Part shown: in pieces, positions 1-7,622 of the stretch
Layout of the letters: the number at the start of each line of letters is the position of its first letter
How positions within the stretch are numbered: position 1 is the stretch's first letter
Assembly (NCBI GenBank): GCA_011525665.1
Contig: WYAU01000099.1
Location: forward strand, 1-35,903
Source: Candidatus Brocadia sp.
GTDB lineage: Bacteria; Planctomycetota; Brocadiia; Brocadiales; Brocadiaceae
Direction of reading: 5' to 3'
Length of the DNA: 35,903 bases
Notes under the pieces: model-generated
What the model saw: only the letters and a program-made list of their open reading frames with translations
Told to the model about the DNA's origin: nothing
Databases searched by the model: none
Made by a program: the position numbers and the translations under genes

Positions 1-122
1 CCTGATAAAGTTTATAATCTTGGCAAATTGCGTTTAATACACGACAATGATATCACATAACTTATTGATAATCAAGATGATATACTGTATTTTGGTGTAC
101 TTTTCTTAACTTAATGACATTG

Positions 123-453
123 GTTTGCAACTTGAACCCAGAGGTTTGATTCGACCGCCGGTTTGAATTCCTGATGTTATTAGCTGACAAACTACGGGGT
201 TCAGGTTTGAATGAGTGAGTGAACCCGCCTGAACCTGTGAATTTTACTGAACAATAGTGTTATGCCGTCTATAAGAATTTCAAAAGAATTTACGTCAGGA
301 ATTTATTACCTTACTTTCACCGTCAAGAACTAGTACTATCTTTTTGACAGGCACAACCGCTTTGAAATTCTTGCGGACTCATTACAATACTGTCAAAAAC
401 ACAAAGGACTTAAGCTATATGCGTATAAAATATTCAGGTTCAAGTTGCAAACT
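123..453. repeat. Inverted repeat flanking a dead Y1 transposase, with REP-like hairpin
   Basis: GTTTGCAACTTGAACC at 123-138 is the exact reverse complement of 438-453, so the transposase remnant at 262-432 sits between 16-bp inverted arms. Inside, GGTTCAGG (198-205) pairs with CCTGAACC (228-235) to make an 8-bp stem of REP type. Such flanking palindromes are typical of REP-associated tyrosine transposases. The pairing is read directly; the link to transposition is inferred. Confidence 0.6.
262..432 (+). pseudogene. REP-associated (Y1/HUH) transposase, N-terminal remnant
   Basis: Reading from ATG 262 gives MPSIRISKEFTSGIYYLTF, then a TAG at 331-333, then YYLFDRHNRFEILADSLQY and KGLKLYAY before similarity ends near 432. 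The family usually has 'T..vk.w..lFdr..r..il.dsL.yc.......l.aYviMpNHiH' here, so the TAG most likely replaces a Trp codon. The HUH histidines and the catalytic tyrosine are missing: only the first ~57 residues of a ~170-residue protein remain. It lies between the two arms of an inverted repeat and is clearly dead. Recognition rests on the family pattern and was not checked by a search. Confidence 0.65.
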
Positions 454-482
454 TGTACCCGCCGTGGAGTTCAGGCTGGAAT

Positions 483-1256
483 ATGAAAGAAGAAATAATA
501 ACCAGATTAAACAATGTTGAAAAAGAAGAATGTGTAAAAATACTGTACGCTTGTGAGTCGGGAAGCCGGGGCTGGGGTTTTCCTTCAGCCAATAGTGATT
601 TTGATGTACGTTTTTTATACCTTCATCCCCAAAATTGGTACTTGTCCATTGACCTGGAACAGAAACGAGATGTTATTGAACGTCCGATCAATGATCAGAT
701 AGATTTGAGCGGTTGGGATTTACGAAAGGCTTTGAGGCTGTTTCATAAATCCAATCCACCACTTTTGGAATGGTTGGGTTCGCCAATCGTTTACTGGGAA
801 AAGTATTCAATTGCCACACAGATGAGACAATTGGCTGAGACTTATTATTCACCCAAAGCCTGTAAGTATCATTATTTGCATATGGCGCACGGCAACTATC
901 GTGAATATCTGAAAGGGGAACAAGTTTGGATAAAAAAGTATTTTTACGTTCTTCGCCCCATATTGGCTATCAACTGGCTTGAAAGTGGGTGGGGTGTTGT
1001 GCCAACGAATTTTAGGGTAATGGTCAATCAACTCTTTAATTCGGGGGAATTGAAACAGGAGATCGAAAAACTGATAAAATCCAAAGAGCAAGGTGAAGAA
1101 TTAGATTACGGACCCCGTATTCCGGTAATAAGTAATTTTATAGACAGAGAAATTGAACGGTTTGAAGGCAAACAATTTACAGATGACACAGACCAATGCT
1201 CAGCAGAGCAGTTGAACGGTTTATTTAGATCTGCTTTGGATGAGGTATGGTCGTAA
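483..1256 (+). CDS. RlaP-like DNA polymerase beta-type nucleotidyltransferase
   Basis: Predicted 257-residue soluble protein of the nucleotidyltransferase superfamily, closest in pattern to the RlaP/YcgL group (PF10127), linked in some genomes to RNA repair. The active-site signature is near the N-terminus: ACESGSRGWGFPSANSDFDV, that is G-S-R followed by S-D-F-D, with the two acidic metal ligands in the last part. The family's ID-(L/V)-W-D-Rk-A-l.L..KsNP segment follows (DLSGWDLRKALRLFHKSNPP). ATG 483 is preferred over an upstream TTG at 453 because the ten residues that start would add are encoded by the adjoining inverted repeat. It has no operon partner. The substrate cannot be told from sequence. 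Confidence 0.75.
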   Translation: MKEEIITRLNNVEKEECVKILYACESGSRGWGFPSANSDFDVRFLYLHPQNWYLSIDLEQKRDVIERPINDQIDLSGWDLRKALRLFHKSNPPLLEWLGSPIVYWEKYSIATQMRQLAETYYSPKACKYHYLHMAHGNYREYLKGEQVWIKKYFYVLRPILAINWLESGWGVVPTNFRVMVNQLFNSGELKQEIEKLIKSKEQGEELDYGPRIPVISNFIDREIERFEGKQFTDDTDQCSAEQLNGLFRSALDEVWS

Positions 1257-1708
1257 AAAGTAGGCAGAAAGTTGGGTTGCGTTCCTCTTTCTTAAACGGG
1301 CTCAAGTTTGCCTGCATAAAATATAGAAACATAAAGTGCTGTAAATACGCCAATACCGCTTTAGTGAAAAGGGTTGTACTAAACACGGGTAAATGCTTCT
1401 TCCTCCTGCCTTAAAACAGCAGTAATTGAAGGTGGGTTGTTTCACAATTCTTCGTTAACGGAATACCCGCTCATGGAGAAAAATCCTTACAGGTATATCT
1501 CATATCCCCAAGATATAAAGGTTGATATTTCAACAATTTTGGCTCAAAATAAAAATTCATGAGGATTGAAATCTTGGTATTTGGAAAAGCGACAGTGTAT
1601 GGACAAACAAGTTTGCCCGTGCCTCCCGATTATAAATCGGGAGTTTATCATTTGATAATAGGGGTATAGAAACAAGGAGGCAACAATGACAGAAAGAGAT
1701 ATTCACAG
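1257..1708. other. Intergenic region upstream of tdh
   Basis: About 450 bp with no supported gene until the leader ORF at 1686. It contains a strong 9-bp stem-loop (1623-1643), an arm pair TTATCA/TGATAA just after it (about 1645-1660), and a good Shine-Dalgarno AAGGAGG just before 1686. I cannot place a confident promoter. Confidence 0.5.
1623..1643. terminator. Stem-loop, terminator or repeat
   Basis: CTCCCGATT pairs perfectly with AATCGGGAG across a 3-base loop. Only a short, impure T stretch follows (GTTTATCATTT), so it may be a weak terminator for upstream transcription, a processed 5' leader structure of tdh, or a small dispersed repeat. Confidence 0.4.
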
Positions 1709-1712
1709 ATGA
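1686..1712 (+). CDS. Nine-codon leader ORF translationally coupled to tdh
   Basis: The only strong ribosome-binding site in front of tdh (AAGGAGG, five bases upstream) serves this ATG, not the tdh ATG. It encodes MTERDIHR and ends in TGA at 1710-1712, overlapping the tdh start as ATGA. tdh itself has no Shine-Dalgarno at the right distance, so ribosomes probably reach it by termination-reinitiation on this mini-ORF. Whether the peptide matters is unknown. The arrangement is read directly; the coupling is inferred. Confidence 0.5.
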   Translation: MTERDIHR

Positions 1713-2737
1713 AGGCTGTTGTTAAAAGAAAGCGAGCAAGGGGTATGGAATTTATCGAAGTACCCACCCCCAAAGCAGGACCAAGGGATGTGCTTATCCG
1801 GGTCAGGATCGCCTCGATCTGCGGTACGGACGTGCATATCCATGACTGGACGCGCTGGGCACAACACCGCTTTACCCCGCCACGCATTATCGGTCACGAG
1901 TTTGTGGGGGATGTTGAAAAAATTGGGGAGGAAGTAACGCAGGTAAAAGTCGGAGACCGGGTTTCAGCCGAAAGCCACCTTACCTGTGGAAGTTGTTATC
2001 AATGTAAAAACGGATATTCAGAGGTCTGCAGGAATTTCAAATTATTAGGGGTCGATCATGACGGCACCTTTGGCGAATACCTCGTCTTGCCCGAACACGT
2101 CTTATGGAAAAACGACGAAAAAATTCCGGACGAATGGGCAACTATTCAGGAGCCCTTTGGGAACGCCGTTGATACTGTCCTTGCGGAGGATATTTCGGCA
2201 AAGACGGTCTTAATCCTGGGTGCAGGGCCGATAGGTCTTTTCGCCACCGGCATTGCCAGGGCATGCGGCGCCTCGTTGATCGTCGTTTCTGACCCAAACA
2301 ACTACCGGCTGGCTATCAGTAAAAAGATGGGAGCGCACATAACCGTTAATCCCAGAAGGCAGGATATTATCCAGCTCGTCCTGGGTGCAACACACAATAA
2401 TGGGGTGGACGTTGTCCTTGAATTTTCCGGCAATAACCAGGCGCTCGGCCAAGGTCTGAAGGCCGTCACCCCCGGAGGAAGGGTCTCAATTTTAGGTATT
2501 TATGAAAGACGCGTCAGCATCGACCTGAACAAGGAAGTCATCTTCAAAAAAATCCGCATTTACGGAATAACGGGGCGAAAGGTATTTTCTACCTGGCATA
2601 AGACCTCGCAATTCTTGTCCTCGGGCCTCGTTGATCCGGGCCCGATTGTTACCCACCAATTCCCCTTGAAGGACTATGGAAAGGGTATGAAGCTTATGAA
2701 GGACGGAAAGTGCGGGAAGGTTGTTTTGTATGTATAG
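1709..2737 (+). CDS. tdh: L-threonine 3-dehydrogenase
   Basis: Zinc-dependent medium-chain dehydrogenase that oxidises L-threonine to 2-amino-3-ketobutyrate with NAD+, the first step of threonine-to-glycine conversion in the cytoplasm. At 342 residues it matches the E. coli enzyme (341). Catalytic zinc residues C38, H63 and E64 (ICGTDVHIHDW, IIGHEFVG) and the four structural-zinc cysteines C93, C96, C99 and C107 are all present. The Rossmann motif VLILGAGPIGLFA follows near residue 167. The next gene, kbl, encodes the enzyme for the second step and starts about 30 bp downstream, which separates TDH from sorbitol- and other polyol-type relatives. The start overlaps a leader ORF and lacks its own ribosome-binding site; no in-frame alternative start lies upstream. 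Confidence 0.92.
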   Translation: MKAVVKRKRARGMEFIEVPTPKAGPRDVLIRVRIASICGTDVHIHDWTRWAQHRFTPPRIIGHEFVGDVEKIGEEVTQVKVGDRVSAESHLTCGSCYQCKNGYSEVCRNFKLLGVDHDGTFGEYLVLPEHVLWKNDEKIPDEWATIQEPFGNAVDTVLAEDISAKTVLILGAGPIGLFATGIARACGASLIVVSDPNNYRLAISKKMGAHITVNPRRQDIIQLVLGATHNNGVDVVLEFSGNNQALGQGLKAVTPGGRVSILGIYERRVSIDLNKEVIFKKIRIYGITGRKVFSTWHKTSQFLSSGLVDPGPIVTHQFPLKDYGKGMKLMKDGKCGKVVLYV

Positions 2738-2767
2738 GCGCTTAATAAAATTAAAAAGGTGAGTGTC

Positions 2768-4060
2768 ATGGATATAACGGACAAACTTAATTTTATTACT
2801 GAAGAACTCGGCAGGCTAAAAGAAACAGGATTATTGGTTCGCATCCGCACGATAGAGGGACCTCAGGGGGCGTGGATTACGGTAGACGGGAAGAAGGTAT
2901 TCAATCTCTGTTCAAATAATTACCTGGGTTTTGCCAATAATCCTCAGTTAAAATCAGCCGCACAAAAGGCCATTGAATCTTATGGTGTTGGACCTGCAGC
3001 GGTGAGGACGATTGCCGGGACAACGAGCCTCCATAAAGAACTCGAAAGAAAACTCGCCCTCTTTAAGGGCGTCGAAAGCACCCTGACATTTCAATCCGGA
3101 TTCTGTGCAAACCTGGCAGTTATTCCCGCAATCGTTGGGGAAGGCGACATTGTCTTTTCTGATGAACTCAACCATGCGAGTATCATTGACGGATGCCGTC
3201 TTTCCCGGGCAAAGATTGTCCGGTATGAACACTGTAATCCCAAAGACCTTCAGGAGAAAATAGCTTATGAAACACGCACAACTCATAGATTCATCAAAAG
3301 GAATGGGGATACCTCCCCACTATCCACACCTTCGCAAGGTGGAGAAGGGAAGGCTGAGGATCTACCTCCGGGCGAGCAGAGAACCAGGCGGCTGCTTATT
3401 ATTACCGACGGTGTCTTCAGCATGGAGGGAGATATTGCACCATTGCCAGAAATTGTAGAGATCGCTGAAAATTTTGGGTCTATTACTATGGTGGACGATG
3501 CGCACGGCGAAGGGGTACTGGGAAGAGGTGGCCGGGGTATTGTCGACCACTTTAACCTGCACGGCAGGGTTGATATTGAGGTGGGCACCATGTCGAAGGC
3601 GTTCGGTGTGGTGGGGGGATACATTGCCGGAAGCAAAAGAGTGACAGATTATCTGGCGCAGAAAGGCCGTCCTTTCCTTTTTTCAAGCGCCGTTACTGCA
3701 GCCGACGCGGCTGCCTGCATTGCGGCGGTGGATACCCTGACCGCTTCAGACTCACTGGTCGGGCAACTCTGGGACAACACTGCATTTTTTCAGGAAAAGA
3801 TAAGGCAGGCGGGGTTTAACCTTGGGAATACGAAAACACCTATCACCCCTGTTATGATCGGGGACGCTAAGACAGCAAAAGATTTTAGCCAAAGGTTATT
3901 TGAAGAGGGCATCTTCGCCCAGTCCATCGGGTATCCTACGGTGCCAACAGGCAAGGCGCGCATCCGGGTAATGATTTCTGCCGCACACAGCAGGGAAGAT
4001 CTCACCTGGGCGGCAAAATGTTTTGAAAAAACCGGGAAGCTACTGAAAATCCGGCCATGA
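2768..4060 (+). CDS. kbl: Glycine C-acetyltransferase (2-amino-3-ketobutyrate CoA ligase) with internal repeat insertion
   Basis: PLP enzyme of the alpha-oxoamine synthase family that splits 2-amino-3-ketobutyrate with CoA into glycine and acetyl-CoA, the partner of TDH upstream. Family landmarks: [12 protein letters not shown] (residues ~48-59), the HASIIDG loop (~136-142), [10 protein letters not shown] (~213-222), [12 protein letters not shown] (~241-252) and the PLP lysine K277 in [11 protein letters not shown] 2768 is chosen over an in-frame GTG at 2759 because AAGGTGAG sits at proper spacing before the ATG. The protein is 430 residues against ~398 usual. The excess lies at residues ~169-206, a low-complexity Ser/Pro/Gly/Lys stretch encoded by a dispersed-repeat sequence inserted in frame, in a surface-loop position before the TDGVFSM strand. 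Function is probably kept, since all catalytic blocks are intact. Confidence 0.92.
   Translation: MDITDKLNFITEELGRLKETGLLVRIRTIEGPQGAWITVDGKKVFNLCSNNYLGFANNPQLKSAAQKAIESYGVGPAAVRTIAGTTSLHKELERKLALFKGVESTLTFQSGFCANLAVIPAIVGEGDIVFSDELNHASIIDGCRLSRAKIVRYEHCNPKDLQEKIAYETRTTHRFIKRNGDTSPLSTPSQGGEGKAEDLPPGEQRTRRLLIITDGVFSMEGDIAPLPEIVEIAENFGSITMVDDAHGEGVLGRGGRGIVDHFNLHGRVDIEVGTMSKAFGVVGGYIAGSKRVTDYLAQKGRPFLFSSAVTAADAAACIAAVDTLTASDSLVGQLWDNTAFFQEKIRQAGFNLGNTKTPITPVMIGDAKTAKDFSQRLFEEGIFAQSIGYPTVPTGKARIRVMISAAHSREDLTWAAKCFEKTGKLLKIRP
3307..3362. repeat. Dispersed palindromic repeat inside kbl
   Basis: ATACCTCCCCACTATCCACA is followed by a small CACCTT/AAGGTG hairpin (centred near 3331) and then GGAGAAGGGAAGGCTGAGGA. 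This has the same build (pyrimidine-rich CCTCCCC..TATCC arm, hairpin, GGAG..GGGGAGG-like arm) as the intergenic element at 4709-4760 and the element within truD at 27541-27615. It maps exactly to the extra residues of the protein. Confidence 0.6.
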
Positions 4061-4171
4061 TGATATTCTTTCTGTTGATTTTTAGAAGAAAAGTATTTAG
4101 TATCAGATATACTTCTGTTTCATGACATTGCTAATTTTTATTCTTTTTTATAAGGCTTCGGGTATTTTTCT

Positions 4172-4666
4172 ATGAAAAAATTTATTATTGTGACAATTTC
4201 AATCGTTTGTATGGGAGTGTTTGGTTGTGGTAAGGAAGAAATGAAAGTATTGGAGAAAGACCTTGACTTTTCCGAAGAGAAACAAACCGAATCCAGGCCG
4301 CAGGGAGAGCTTGGCTTTATCAAGAATGAGCGAGGTTTTATCGTGCATATGAAAGACATCAAGGTGTTGTTAAAACATTTGTCAACATCAATCAACAAAC
4401 AGGATTGGGATGCCATTAAAAAGGATACGAAAAAACTCAAAAATGCAAGCCCCGTGGTCTTCACGGGAGCCAACAAAAAAGACCTGCCGGTGGAGTTTAT
4501 CAACCTTGACGTCAAGTTCCATATGAGCGCCCTCGAGTTAATCAGCGCATGTCAGGAGAAGAACAAAGACAAGGTTACGTCTGCCTTTTTCAAGGTGGTA
4601 AACAGTTGCGACGAATGCCATGCAAAATTCAATCCCAAAGAGGAATCTGCATCGTGGTTTCAATAA
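4172..4666 (+). CDS. Lipid-anchored c-type cytochrome, cytochrome c'-like
   Basis: 164-residue exported lipoprotein: a hydrophobic signal segment (residues 4-17) ends in the lipobox VFGC with the modified cysteine at 19. A single heme-c site CDECH lies close to the C-terminus, after a mostly helical domain (HMKDIKVLLKHL..., FHMSALELISACQEKN...). C-terminal CxxCH behind a four-helix region is the layout of the cytochrome c' / c-556 family. A probable role is electron transfer or NO/gas binding at the outer face of the membrane where it is anchored. The distal ligand cannot be deduced. It is a single gene following the kbl unit, separated by 111 bp. Confidence 0.72.
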   Translation: MKKFIIVTISIVCMGVFGCGKEEMKVLEKDLDFSEEKQTESRPQGELGFIKNERGFIVHMKDIKVLLKHLSTSINKQDWDAIKKDTKKLKNASPVVFTGANKKDLPVEFINLDVKFHMSALELISACQEKNKDKVTSAFFKVVNSCDECHAKFNPKEESASWFQ

Positions 4667-4708
4667 ACAACAGGTAAAATTTCATAGTGCAGCATAGCCG
4701 CAACCAAA

Positions 4709-4786
4709 TAGACCACCCCTCTTTGCCTCCTTTGCACGGAGGGGATAAAGGGGAGGTAAAAACTTGCTGAAAAAAGAAGTTTTTAC
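4709..4786. repeat. Composite dispersed repeat
   Basis: CCACCCCTCTTTGCCTCC is mirrored by GGAGGGGATAAAGGGGAGG, and the adjoining GTAAAAACTT (4756-4765) pairs with AAGTTTTTAC (4777-4786) across an 11-base loop. The GATAAAGGGGAGGTAAAAAC core recurs, diverged, at 17858-17908 and within truD near 26785-26812. It may also act as a transcription barrier after the cytochrome gene. Confidence 0.6.
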
Positions 4787-4856
4787 ATAAGTAATAGCAT
4801 AAAAAAACAGTGAGGCATTATAAAACCATTTTTAAGAGAGGGGGGTGAGGTCTGTG

Positions 4857-5903
4857 GTGTGGGGGAAAAAACGATTGATCGATTATGCAACCTGCGGCGG
4901 GTGAGCAGGAAAGATCCCCGTCGAGGACATGGCGTACGTGGTCAATCATTTACCCGAATATCCCAATGAACGGGTACTGGTGGGCCCAAAAACCTTCGCC
5001 GATGCCGGCATTTATAAGATTAGCGACGAGATGGCGCTGGTGGAGACGCTGGATTTTTTTACTCCGGTGGTGAACAACCCGTATGATTACGGTCAGATAG
5101 CTGCTGCCAATGCCATGAGTGACGTCTATGCCATGGGTGGTAAACCCCTCACGGCCATGAATATCCTCTGTTACCCCTTAAAATTTCTGGATAGAGATAT
5201 TTTGGTGGAAATACTCAGGGGCGGCGCAGACAAGGTTAATGAGGCAGGTGCGGTCGTAATCGGAGGCCATACCCTCCAGGACAATGAGATCAAATATGGA
5301 TTATCGGTTACCGGTGTTATTCACCCCGGAAAGATTGTGACCAATGCAGGTGCCCGGCCAGGTGATATGCTGGTGCTGACAAAGCCGCTCGGCACCGGCC
5401 TGATCATCTCGGCGATAAAGGCCAACAAGGTTTGTGCGGAAGATATAAAACGTGTTACCGCGAGCATGTGTCAGTTGAACAAAACAGCATCAGAAACAAT
5501 GCTGGAGGTTGGGGTCAACGCCTGTACGGATATTACGGGATTCGGTCTTATGGGTCACGCGTATGAGATGGCAGAGGCCAGCAAGGCAACGCTATCCTTC
5601 TCCGCCGGACGCATACCGGTATTTGAAGGTTGCGAACGCTATGTCAGGATGGGATTGATACCGGGGGTATCAAAGCTCAGTAAAAAATATCTGAAGGACG
5701 CCATTACCGTAGATTCCAGGGTAGAGGAAGAGTTCCTCGATGTTCTGTTCGATGCACAGACTTCTGGCGGTCTGCTTATCTCGCTTCCAAAAGGAAAGGT
5801 GGAGATACTCTGCACAAAACTCAAGGAGAGAGGCGTTATGGTGGCTAGTGTCATTGGTGAGGTATGTGAAAGGAGGGGTGTTTCCATTGTCGTTACACCA
5901 TGA
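4857..5903 (+). CDS. selD: Selenophosphate synthase, selenoprotein form (in-frame UGA = Sec)
   Basis: SelD makes selenophosphate from selenide and ATP, the selenium donor for selenocysteine and selenouridine. Reading on from TGA 4902-4904 upstream in the same frame gives KKRLIDYATCGG-(TGA)-AGKIPVEDMAYVV, the conserved SelD N-terminus. The TGA lies at the catalytic Cys/Sec position (E. coli Cys17), three residues before the catalytic Lys (U16 and K19 here). A start at ATG 4929 would remove both catalytic residues. GTG 4857 is preferred: it follows GGGGGTGAGG at good spacing and gives 348 residues against 347 in E. coli; GTG 4854 or TTG 4875 are alternatives. Later blocks fit the family: TTD-like LDFFTPVVNNPYDYG, AMSDVYAMGGKPLTAMNI and GGHTLQDNEIKYGL. 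A possible bSECIS hairpin follows the TGA. Confidence 0.88.
4902..4945 (+). promoter_or_regulatory. Sec UGA codon and candidate bacterial SECIS
   Basis: The UGA (4902-4904) is followed, about 15 bases later, by GUC-GAG-GAC, a short stem with a G-containing apical loop. The loop sits about 18-20 bases past the UGA, which fits the usual 16-37 base window for bacterial SECIS loops. The stem is short by eye, so the structure is tentative although the recoding itself is well supported by protein alignment. Confidence 0.45.
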
Positions 5904-6020
5904 GTGTTCCCTGAAGACGGAAATCCGGTTAAGTGGGGTGAAGAGGCAAATCCACCATTTAGAAAAATGTGGAAGCTGGGATTCGGCGCAAAAAGTTAAA
6001 CTATGTTTGCGGAAACTCAA

Positions 6021-6049
6021 TGTAGAGCGACGAGTCTCGTCGCTCTACA
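6021..6049. repeat. 29-bp palindrome
   Basis: The arm TGTAGAGCGACGAG is followed by one T and its exact reverse complement, giving a perfect 14-bp stem. It stands alone between selD and the methyltransferase gene. The form is that of a dispersed REP-like element rather than a terminator, since no T tract follows. Confidence 0.65.
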
Positions 6050-6119
6050 ACCCCAACTTTGAAATTCATTATTAATCATCAAGATATCAGGTAAATTTTT
6101 TTCAGAAGTAAAGAAATCT

Positions 6120-6878
6120 GTGAAGATAATTTATATCGTGTTTATTACTCTATTTACGGTTGTTGTAATATCCTGTACCGCCCTACCGACGTGCAATAAA
6201 AATCAAGTTTTGGCCATGGGCGGTATGAACTCCGTAGTGGATGAAGATGCCTTTGCACAGCAGCGGAAGCGTATGGTAAAGGAACAAATCGCTTATCGCG
6301 GCGTAAAGGATAAAAGGGTATTGGAAGCCATGGAGTCGGTACCCCGCCATTTGTTTATCCCCGAAGAGATTCGTTCGTATAGTTACTATGACCAACCGGT
6401 GCCCATTGGTTTTGGACAAACCATATCTCAACCATATATCGTGGCCTTTATGACGGAACTGTTACAGGTTGGAAGCAATGATATTGTATTGGAGGTGGGA
6501 ACTGGTTCGGGATATCAGGCGGCGATCCTTGCCAGGCTGGTGAAACAAGTCTGCTCCATTGAAATTATAAAAGATTTGGGAGAAGAAGCCAGGCAACGGT
6601 TAAAACAATTGGGATATGCAAATATAGAAGTCATGATTGGCGATGGTTATAAAGGGTGTCCGGAGCGTGCACCTTTTGATGCGATCATCGTGACCGCGGC
6701 TGCAGAACATATACCCCAGCCCCTTATTGATCAACTGAAACCCGGTGGACGCATGGTTATTCCCGTGGGAGGCGTTTATGCGGTGCAAGACCTGATGTTG
6801 ATAACTAAGGATGAATCCTCAGAGATTGTCAAAACATCCATTATCCCTGTCCGGTTTGTTCCCCTTCTCCGAAAATAA
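6120..6878 (+). CDS. pcm: Exported protein-L-isoaspartate O-methyltransferase
   Basis: SAM-dependent enzyme that methylates L-isoaspartyl residues in aged proteins and so starts their repair. SAM motif I is LEVGTGSGYQAAILA; the Pcm signature segments PRHLFIPEE, YYDQPVPIGFGQTISQP and LKPGGRMVIPVG are present. It is 252 residues, about 40 longer than cytoplasmic E. coli Pcm, because of an N-terminal hydrophobic segment ending in VISC (Cys19), which looks like a lipoprotein signal. The enzyme may therefore act outside the cytoplasmic membrane. The start is GTG 6120, with a weak ribosome-binding site. The stop lies two bases from the convergent pseudopilin gene. Protein family is certain; lipidation is inferred. 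Confidence 0.88.
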   Translation: MKIIYIVFITLFTVVVISCTALPTCNKNQVLAMGGMNSVVDEDAFAQQRKRMVKEQIAYRGVKDKRVLEAMESVPRHLFIPEEIRSYSYYDQPVPIGFGQTISQPYIVAFMTELLQVGSNDIVLEVGTGSGYQAAILARLVKQVCSIEIIKDLGEEARQRLKQLGYANIEVMIGDGYKGCPERAPFDAIIVTAAAEHIPQPLIDQLKPGGRMVIPVGGVYAVQDLMLITKDESSEIVKTSIIPVRFVPLLRK

Positions 6879-6880
6879 GA

Positions 6881-7558
6881 TTATTGCAATATTGCGGTGT
6901 CAGTTCCAGCCTGACTGACTGTTGGATTTGCAGCAGTTCCGGTTATTCCTGTCCAAATATCATCAAAGGTTGCGCCATTGTAATAACCGCAGGTCGACGT
7001 GCCCTTCCATTCAACGTGGCCGTCACAATACAATACGTTTTGCCCCTTTTGATTATGGTTGGTTGAGAGTGTCAGTGTTGCAGTTCTTGTCCCCAGCCTG
7101 TCGGCGGCTAAAGCCACTCCCGGGTCATCTATTGCTGTATGGTTATCATCATAACCATAACTGCATGTGGATGCCGTAAAAGAAGTGTTTGATGCTGTTA
7201 ACGTTAAAACGTTTGCTTCGGAAACTGTTCTGTCACTCGGACACCGGAAAATTCTCCTATCGGTAATGTACCCATCAAAAAGTTTCCCCAGCGATTGTAA
7301 TTCTCCTGCTGCATCGTTGGTTGCGGCAGAGTCAGAACCGGAGGCGCCGCCCGTGGGAAATTTGTCGTTGTTATCATTGGCATACAGGGTAAGAGCCAAA
7401 CCAATTTGTTTCAAGTTGGAGGCGCACTGAGTTCTGCGCGCCGATTCCCGCGCCCGGTTTAATGAAGGTAATAATAGACCGGCAAGGACACCAATAATGG
7501 CAATTACGACTAATAATTCAATTAATGTAAAACCTGTATTTTTGACCTTCTCTTCCAT
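6881..7558 (-). CDS. Type II secretion/type IV pilin-like pseudopilin with H-X9-DG tail
   Basis: 225-residue prepilin-like protein. The leader MEEKVKNTG is followed by the cleavage and membrane motif [20 protein letters not shown], with Glu5 of the mature protein present. Then comes [27 protein letters not shown], the segment typical of planctomycete DUF1559-type proteins, and near the C-terminus [11 protein letters not shown], the H-X9-DG-type motif. ATG 7558 is chosen over an upstream ATG at 7588 because GGAG lies six bases before it and the leader then has normal length. Many such genes occur in planctomycetes. The pilus or secretion system it serves is not in this window. Confidence 0.88.
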   Translation of the reverse strand: MEEKVKNTGFTLIELLVVIAIIGVLAGLLLPSLNRARESARRTQCASNLKQIGLALTLYANDNNDKFPTGGASGSDSAATNDAAGELQSLGKLFDGYITDRRIFRCPSDRTVSEANVLTLTASNTSFTASTCSYGYDDNHTAIDDPGVALAADRLGTRTATLTLSTNHNQKGQNVLYCDGHVEWKGTSTCGYYNGATFDDIWTGITGTAANPTVSQAGTDTAILQ

Positions 7559-7622
7559 AGAATACTCCGTTGTCATTTTGTGAGGCAAAACACCTGATTA
7601 CCAACAGTGATATTATAAGGTA

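Larger units (their letters stand above)
1..482. other. Repeat-rich intergenic region
   Basis: No intact gene lies here. The stretch holds an AT-rich leader, a REP-like hairpin, the two arms of a 16-bp perfect inverted repeat (123-138 and 438-453), and a broken transposase remnant between those arms. The last part abuts the start of the nucleotidyltransferase gene. It reads as a decayed REP/transposase unit. Confidence 0.6.

Noticed and set aside
3290-3380. Kbl insertion as a frameshift or assembly error
   Set aside because: The frame is open through the insert and conserved blocks continue in the same frame on both sides, so an in-frame insertion is the simpler reading.
3283-3636. 117-codon minus-strand frame opposite kbl
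   Set aside because: Shadow of the kbl reading frame and its repeat; no features of its own.
4929-5903. SelD starting at ATG 4929
   Set aside because: This start removes the catalytic Sec/Cys and Lys; the conserved N-terminus lies upstream across a TGA.
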